Below, one piece after another: positions 14,550-18,417 of a DNA stretch of 18,417 nucleotides. A model generated the notes under the pieces. It did not search any database, was not told where the DNA came from, and saw nothing but the letters and a program-made list of their open reading frames with translations. The translations under genes were made by a program, and so were the position numbers. Source of the DNA: Arthrobacter sp. (GTDB lineage Bacteria > Actinomycetota > Actinomycetes > Actinomycetales > Micrococcaceae); the NCBI GenBank assembly GCA_025464925.1, contig JAODMS010000131.1, forward strand, positions 1-18,417, read 5' to 3'. How positions within the stretch are numbered: position 1 is the stretch's first letter; every line of letters starts with the position of its first letter.

Positions 14550-15412
14550 CAGCGGCCGCCCTTGCCGGCGCTGCCGAACTGCTTGGTCAGTTCGTTGACC
14601 ATGGTCAGAACGTCCGCGCGGGTGTGCTTGAACAGCGACGGCGGGTCCCACTTGTTGTTCTGTTCGGCCTGCTTGAGGAAGGCCAGGGACGACTGCATGA
14701 AGGTTTCCTTCAGGGCAGTGGAGATGTTGACCTTCGCGCAGCCGCGGGCGATCAGGTCCGCGAATTGCTCCGGGCTCAGCCCGGACCCGCCGTGCAGGGC
14801 GATGGGGATGTTGCGGGCCTCCACGATCTCGGTGACGCGGCCGACGTCGAGCACGGGGGCGGCCTTGTAGCTGCCATGTGCGTTGCCGATCGAGGGGGCG
14901 AAGACGTCGATGCCGGTGGCGTCAATGAAGTTCAGGGCGGTCTCCAGGCTCTGCTGCGGGGCGACGTTATCTGAGCCGTGGTCATCCTCGACGCCGGTGA
15001 TCGCCTCGATCTCGCCTTCCACCTGGGCGCCGTACCGGCGGGCCTCGGCGACGACTTCGATGGTCTGGCGCTGGTTTTCCTCCACGGGCAGGTTGGAGGC
15101 GTCAAAGAGCACGGAGTTCCAGCCGGCCTTGAGGCATTCGGTGACCACCTCCCGGTCCGGGCAATGGTCCAGGTGCAGGGTGACCGGGACCTGTATCCCG
15201 CGGGTCAGGGACTGCCACATGTCGAACAGCTGGCGGGAGCCGATGCTGCGGACCGTCTTGACCGAGGTCTGCAGGATGACCGGGGAGTTCGCTTCCTCGG
15301 CGGCGGCGAGGACCGCCTCCATGGTCAGGTCGTTGAAAATGTTGATGGCCGGCACCCCGTAGCGGGCGTGAAAGGCCGGATCAACTATCTCCTTCAGGGG
15401 CACAACACCCAC
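14549..15412 (-). CDS. Class II ketose-bisphosphate aldolase (FBA/tagatose-type)
   Basis: A 287-residue zinc aldolase joining DHAP with an aldehyde such as glyceraldehyde 3-phosphate. Catalytic Asp82 and zinc His83 (TLHLDHC), the VEGEIEAITG segment (131-140), His179 (GNAHGSY) and His207 (ALHGGSG) match the GatY/FbaA class. Length suits the tagatose/fructose GatY-like branch (about 284) rather than the longer E. coli FbaA type. It starts with GTG at 15412, supported by AGGAGG five bases upstream; a second in-frame GTG three codons later is less well spaced. It heads the operon feeding HAD, dhaL and dhaK, and shares a divergent control region with the GlcG-like gene. Sugar specificity is unresolved. 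Confidence 0.92.
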   Translation of the reverse strand: MGVVPLKEIVDPAFHARYGVPAINIFNDLTMEAVLAAAEEANSPVILQTSVKTVRSIGSRQLFDMWQSLTRGIQVPVTLHLDHCPDREVVTECLKAGWNSVLFDASNLPVEENQRQTIEVVAEARRYGAQVEGEIEAITGVEDDHGSDNVAPQQSLETALNFIDATGIDVFAPSIGNAHGSYKAAPVLDVGRVTEIVEARNIPIALHGGSGLSPEQFADLIARGCAKVNISTALKETFMQSSLAFLKQAEQNNKWDPPSLFKHTRADVLTMVNELTKQFGSAGKGGR

Positions 15413-15574
15413 GGGAACCTCCTAGGTTGGCTGCCTTCCACGCTAGGGGAGCTTTCCTGCATCGGGTACGGGGGGAAACCCGCATGCGGGCTTGGGGGTC
15501 ATCCCCACCTGTTGTGTGAGCCGGGTCCCGTGTTTGAGTTGGCCCACTATCCCCCAGCGAAAAGGATCAGAGCC
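15413..15574. promoter_or_regulatory. Divergent promoter region with palindromes, aldolase operon / GlcG-like gene
   Basis: This 162-base region controls both directions. It contains a perfect 12-bp palindrome CCCGCATGCGGG at 15479-15490 and, directly beside it, an inverted repeat TGGGG-CCCCA at 15493-15497/15503-15507. The pair could be an operator for a regulator of the dha module. No clear -35/-10 sequences could be identified. Confidence 0.5.
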
Positions 15575-15994
15575 ATGGCCGACGGAACCGTACTGGAAAC
15601 CATCTCTCTCGAAGAGGCGCAGCAAGTCATCGACGCCGCCGCCAAAAAGGCCGCAGAGATCGGCCAGCCGATGGACATCGCCGTGGTGGACGCCGGCGGA
15701 AATCTCAAGGCCCACGCCCGGATGGACGGCGCGAACATCGGCTCCATCACCATCGCAATCAACAAGGCGTACACGTCCATTGCCTTCCAGTGCGAGACCG
15801 GCGACCTGCAGGAAGCCACCCGGCCGCACGGGCCGATCCACGGGCTGAGCGACGCCCACGGCGGGCGGCTGGTGGTGTTCCCTGGCGGCATCCCGCTGGT
15901 GCGCGACGGGAAGATCATGGGGGCTATCGGGGTGTCCACCGGGACGATTGAGCAGGACCAGGAGGTTGCGGAGGCCGGGGCGGGGGCTTACTGA
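15575..15994 (+). CDS. GlcG/HbpS/PduO-C-like (haem-degrading domain) protein
   Basis: A 139-residue single-domain protein of the GlcG/HbpS fold: SLEEAQQVIDAAAKKA helix, IAVVDAGGNLKAHARMDGA, the SITIAINKAYTSIAF helix, HGGRLVVFPGGIPL, and GAIGVSTGTIEQDQEVAEAG at the end. In Streptomyces HbpS binds haem; related domains form the C-terminus of PduO and occur as small proteins in glycerol and propanediol gene clusters, where their job is unclear. The start at 15575 has AAAGGA about 8 bases upstream. It is divergent from the aldolase operon and ends by overlapping the acyltransferase stop by 7 bases. There is no signal peptide, so it is expected to be cytosolic. Confidence 0.87.
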   Translation: MADGTVLETISLEEAQQVIDAAAKKAAEIGQPMDIAVVDAGGNLKAHARMDGANIGSITIAINKAYTSIAFQCETGDLQEATRPHGPIHGLSDAHGGRLVVFPGGIPLVRDGKIMGAIGVSTGTIEQDQEVAEAGAGAY

Positions 15995-17181
15995 GGGGGC
16001 CCGGTCCTGGCGACGCTTCGGGCTCTGCCGGTCCCGTCACCCACGGTGGCCGGCAGGCAGGGATCCTGGCGCGTCCGGCGCTCCACGACGCGCCCCACGG
16101 CCATCGAAAGCCGGTGGGCGGGCTGTTCCACATAGCGGTAGAACAGCTCGGCGATTCCGAACGAGGCGACCACGGAGACGGCGAGCGCCAGCGGCAGCGA
16201 GACGGATCGAAGCAAGGTGACGCCGGCCAGGATGATCGGAAGGTGGACCAGGTAGAGGCTGAAGGACACGCGTCCCAGCCATTGCGCGACGGCCGTGTCA
16301 CCGAGCCTCTTGGCCGATCTGCAGGACACGAATAATAAGACGATCAGCGTCGCACCCGCCGTAACAACGGCTTCGACACCGGGGATCGGTTGCTCGGGGC
16401 TGATCCATTCCGCGTTGGCCAGGAAAAGTCCCGCGGCGGCCACGAAGAACCAGACGAAGCGAGGCCAGGTCTGGGTCAGCTCACGGATCCGCTCACGTTC
16501 AGCGCCCAGGACGGCCCCGATGGCGAAGATCGGGAGGAAGGACAGCCAGTCCAGGTCCTGCAGGGCACCCACCACGGCCAGCAGGAGTGCAAGGCCGATT
16601 TTCACGTGCCAGAAGCGCCTCCAGCGGAGCGCGAGAAAGACGTAGGCCGGGAGCAGGAGGGAGAACGCGACTTCCCATTTGAGGGACCACAGCGGGGTGT
16701 TGATGGTGCTTGCATTCAGCAGAAGCAGGCCGTCCTTGAGGACCTGGCCCACGCTGGGCTCGATCACATAGATGTCCGCCCAAGGGCTCTGCAACGGCGA
16801 CGCCGATCGGGGAATGATGGCCATCAACGCAACAGCCACCGCCAGGGACGCCCAGGCCGGTAAGTAGAGGCGGAAAAAACGCTTGGCGTAGTACTGTGCC
16901 CACGTCCTGACCGCCCCCGGCCGGGTGAACGGCAGGACCAGGACGAAGCCGGAGAGCACGAAAAAGACGTGGACAGCCGGAGTGCCATTCCAGAGGACGT
17001 GCAATGGCGAGAAAACAGCCCACGTCTCCGCAGTGGTGAGTCCCGCGGATCGGTTGTCATATACAACGCTCCCCATTCCCGGGAGCGTCGACACTACGTG
17101 GCAGGCAACAACCACCAGGGCGGCAAGCCCCCTGAGGCCATCCAGCTGCGTGACTCTTGTTTGACCAGACCTAGACCGCAT
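15988..17181 (-). CDS. Membrane acyltransferase, OafA/YrhL (acyltransferase 3) family
   Basis: A 397-residue integral membrane protein with about ten hydrophobic helices, expected to transfer acyl groups (often acetyl) onto cell-surface polysaccharides or lipids. The family's N-terminal motif is clear: Arg9, Asp14 in QLDGLRGLAA and catalytic His28 in VVACHV, followed by FFVLSGFVLVLPFTR and the YAKRFFRLYLPAW segment. C-terminal AELFYRYVEQPAHR is also typical, then a basic cytosolic tail of about 40 residues. There is no long periplasmic SGNH domain. The ribosome binding site (AGGGTCA) is modest. The gene lies 69 bases downstream of the surface-protein gene on the same strand and probably shares its transcript. 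Confidence 0.9.
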   Translation of the reverse strand: MRSRSGQTRVTQLDGLRGLAALVVVACHVVSTLPGMGSVVYDNRSAGLTTAETWAVFSPLHVLWNGTPAVHVFFVLSGFVLVLPFTRPGAVRTWAQYYAKRFFRLYLPAWASLAVAVALMAIIPRSASPLQSPWADIYVIEPSVGQVLKDGLLLLNASTINTPLWSLKWEVAFSLLLPAYVFLALRWRRFWHVKIGLALLLAVVGALQDLDWLSFLPIFAIGAVLGAERERIRELTQTWPRFVWFFVAAAGLFLANAEWISPEQPIPGVEAVVTAGATLIVLLFVSCRSAKRLGDTAVAQWLGRVSFSLYLVHLPIILAGVTLLRSVSLPLALAVSVVASFGIAELFYRYVEQPAHRLSMAVGRVVERRTRQDPCLPATVGDGTGRARSVARTGPPQ

Positions 17182-17250
17182 TGACCCTATGTTATCAGTC
17201 CGTTACATCGCCCCTCCTGGCTGCCGGACTCTGGAAGGGCCTCGAACTGG

Positions 17251-18417
17251 CTATCCCACGTTCCGTTTGGATGATCTGCGCCGCAGGAGCACGAACGTGC
17301 CGGCGGCCGCTGCGAGCAGCCCGGCAATGCCCAGTCCCCACCACAGCGGGCTGGCGCTGTCCGCCGTCGACGCCGCCTGCGGGGTGCCGGCGACGGCCGC
17401 AGCCGAGGGTTGTTCCGAGGGCGCCAAGGAGGGCGCCGCGGAAGCTTCCGTGGCGTTCAACTGCGGCCCGTCCTCGGCGGCGCCGCTGACGTCGATGGCC
17501 AGGTCGAACGACAGTTCGCTGCCGACGTCCACCGTGGAACCGTCCTCGAGCGAGGCGGCCAGGTAGTAGCCGCCGGGGTAGGCGATCAACTCGATGCCCG
17601 CGTCCTTCGAATTGCGGTTGTTGTAGCGCACCGGGACCGCCATGCTGGCTGCCAGGGTGTCGCCGGTGCCGATGAACGTGTAGACGAGCGAGTTGCCCGA
17701 GATGTATTTGTCGCTCCCGCGGGCGAGTTCAGCCTCCTGGCGCAGCGGGTTGAAGAGGGCGAGGTTCAGGCTTTTGCCGATCGCCCCGGCGGAGGATCCG
17801 TCGGCTGTCACGGTGGCCTTGAAGCTGAGCCGCTGGCCGTAGCCCACGGGAATTTTGTAGAACTTTGTTTCCGCGCCCAAGAGCGAATCGGAGAACAGGC
17901 CGGGCTTGAGCTCGGTCGCGGTGTTGTAGCTGGGGCCGCCGGCCACCGGGGCGGCGGCGCCGCCGGATGCCGGGACCGCTGGGGGCAGTGACGCCGGGTA
18001 CGCGTCCGGCAGGCCCTTGGTGTCGGCGGCAGGCTGGGTGGCCAACAGGAGCTCCACGGGCAGCGCTTTGGTCCAGGCCCAGCTGCCGGACCGCTCCACC
18101 TTCAGGAAGGCCTCACCCTTGGCGTCCGCCCCAAAGCATTTGTCGCCCGCATCCTCGCCAAGGGCGGGCGTGCTGAGGGCTGCCGTCGGCGGAAAAAGGA
18201 AGGACTGGTTGGAGTTGGCGTGCTCGGCGTCCTGGATGAGGCACGCCTTGTCTTGCGCGTCCACGAAGGACACCGAAAGGAAGGCCGTGCCCGAGGTGTC
18301 CGTTTCGCCACGGCGCGGGACCAGAAGTGTCGCGGCGGCGTGGGCCCGCTCCCCCGGGGCCAGCTGGACTTTGTAGTAGCGGGTGGATCCGGCCTCGGCC
18401 GCGCTGTTCTTCTCCGA
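17251..18417 (-). CDS. Partial cell-surface protein with repeated module and C-terminal membrane anchor
   Basis: The open frame continues to the right edge without a start, so the N-terminus lies outside the window; 388 residues are seen. No family was recognised with certainty. Two modules look alike: STRYYKVQLAPGERAHAAATL near the start of the visible part (about 18387) and ETKFYKIPVGYGQRLSFKATV later (from about 17871), each followed by beta-strand-like sequence. The first module also has two Cys residues (ACLIQ, KCFGAD) that could form a disulphide. A Pro/Ala/Ser linker (about 17460-17370) precedes a hydrophobic helix WWGLGIAGLLAAAAGTFVLL and a basic RRRSSKR end, the order of a type I membrane anchor; no LPXTG is present. 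An exported adhesin, or a VWA-linked envelope protein, is possible. Confidence 0.7.
   Translation of the reverse strand, partial: SEKNSAAEAGSTRYYKVQLAPGERAHAAATLLVPRRGETDTSGTAFLSVSFVDAQDKACLIQDAEHANSNQSFLFPPTAALSTPALGEDAGDKCFGADAKGEAFLKVERSGSWAWTKALPVELLLATQPAADTKGLPDAYPASLPPAVPASGGAAAPVAGGPSYNTATELKPGLFSDSLLGAETKFYKIPVGYGQRLSFKATVTADGSSAGAIGKSLNLALFNPLRQEAELARGSDKYISGNSLVYTFIGTGDTLAASMAVPVRYNNRNSKDAGIELIAYPGGYYLAASLEDGSTVDVGSELSFDLAIDVSGAAEDGPQLNATEASAAPSLAPSEQPSAAAVAGTPQAASTADSASPLWWGLGIAGLLAAAAGTFVLLRRRSSKRNVG

Noticed and set aside
15988..15994. Seven-base overlap of convergent stop codons of the GlcG-like and acyltransferase genes
   Set aside because: Such small tail-to-tail overlaps are common in compact genomes and need no special explanation.

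Overview
The window is a chromosomal stretch from a high-GC actinobacterium. Gene content and protein style (WhiB-free metabolic genes, DevS/NreB-like sensor, actinobacterial PFK with Lys in the PKTVDND motif, HbpS/GlcG protein, terminators that are long GC hairpins without a T tract) suggest the Micrococcaceae, most likely Arthrobacter/Pseudarthrobacter; this is an inference from protein style, not a database match. No tRNA, rRNA, CRISPR array, transposase or phage gene was seen. Region 1-378 has no convincing gene but carries several inverted repeats.

Region A (379-3773, + strand) is an alcohol/polyol oxidation operon: a zinc NAD-dependent alcohol dehydrogenase, a gluconate 2-dehydrogenase subunit 3-like small protein, and a GMC flavoprotein that overlaps it by 4 nt, closed by a 15-bp-stem terminator. 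Neither subunit of the flavoenzyme pair has a visible export signal. A small four-helix membrane protein (3855-4241) follows and runs into a convergent IclR-family regulator (4309-5109, - strand); a 12-bp-stem hairpin sits on the regulator's stop codon.

Region B (5282-6975) holds three paralogous PNPOx-like split-barrel flavoproteins, one on - and two on +, around a divergent control region. A 39-bp sequence with an embedded hairpin occurs twice: over the start of the IclR gene and just after the third paralogue.

Region C (7001-15994) looks like a triose/dihydroxyacetone module: an ABM-type monooxygenase (-), a glycerol-dehydrogenase-like enzyme (+), a one-piece sensor kinase/response regulator (GAF - HisKA_3 - HATPase - REC - LuxR HTH, -), a 6-phosphofructokinase (+), and the tightly coupled - strand operon aldolase > CbbY-like HAD phosphatase > DhaL > DhaK. 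A GlcG/HbpS-like protein (+) diverges from the aldolase. A plausible flow is glycerol > dihydroxyacetone (GldA) > DHAP (DhaKL) > fructose 1,6-bisphosphate (aldolase), with PFK acting at the same node. No DhaM phosphodonor protein is present in the window, so either ATP serves directly, or the donor is encoded elsewhere, or the kinase acts on a different ketose.

Region D (15988-18417, - strand) is cell-envelope related: an OafA/YrhL-type acyltransferase downstream of a partial surface protein with two copies of a beta-rich module, a low-complexity linker and a C-terminal membrane anchor. That gene runs off the right edge of the window.
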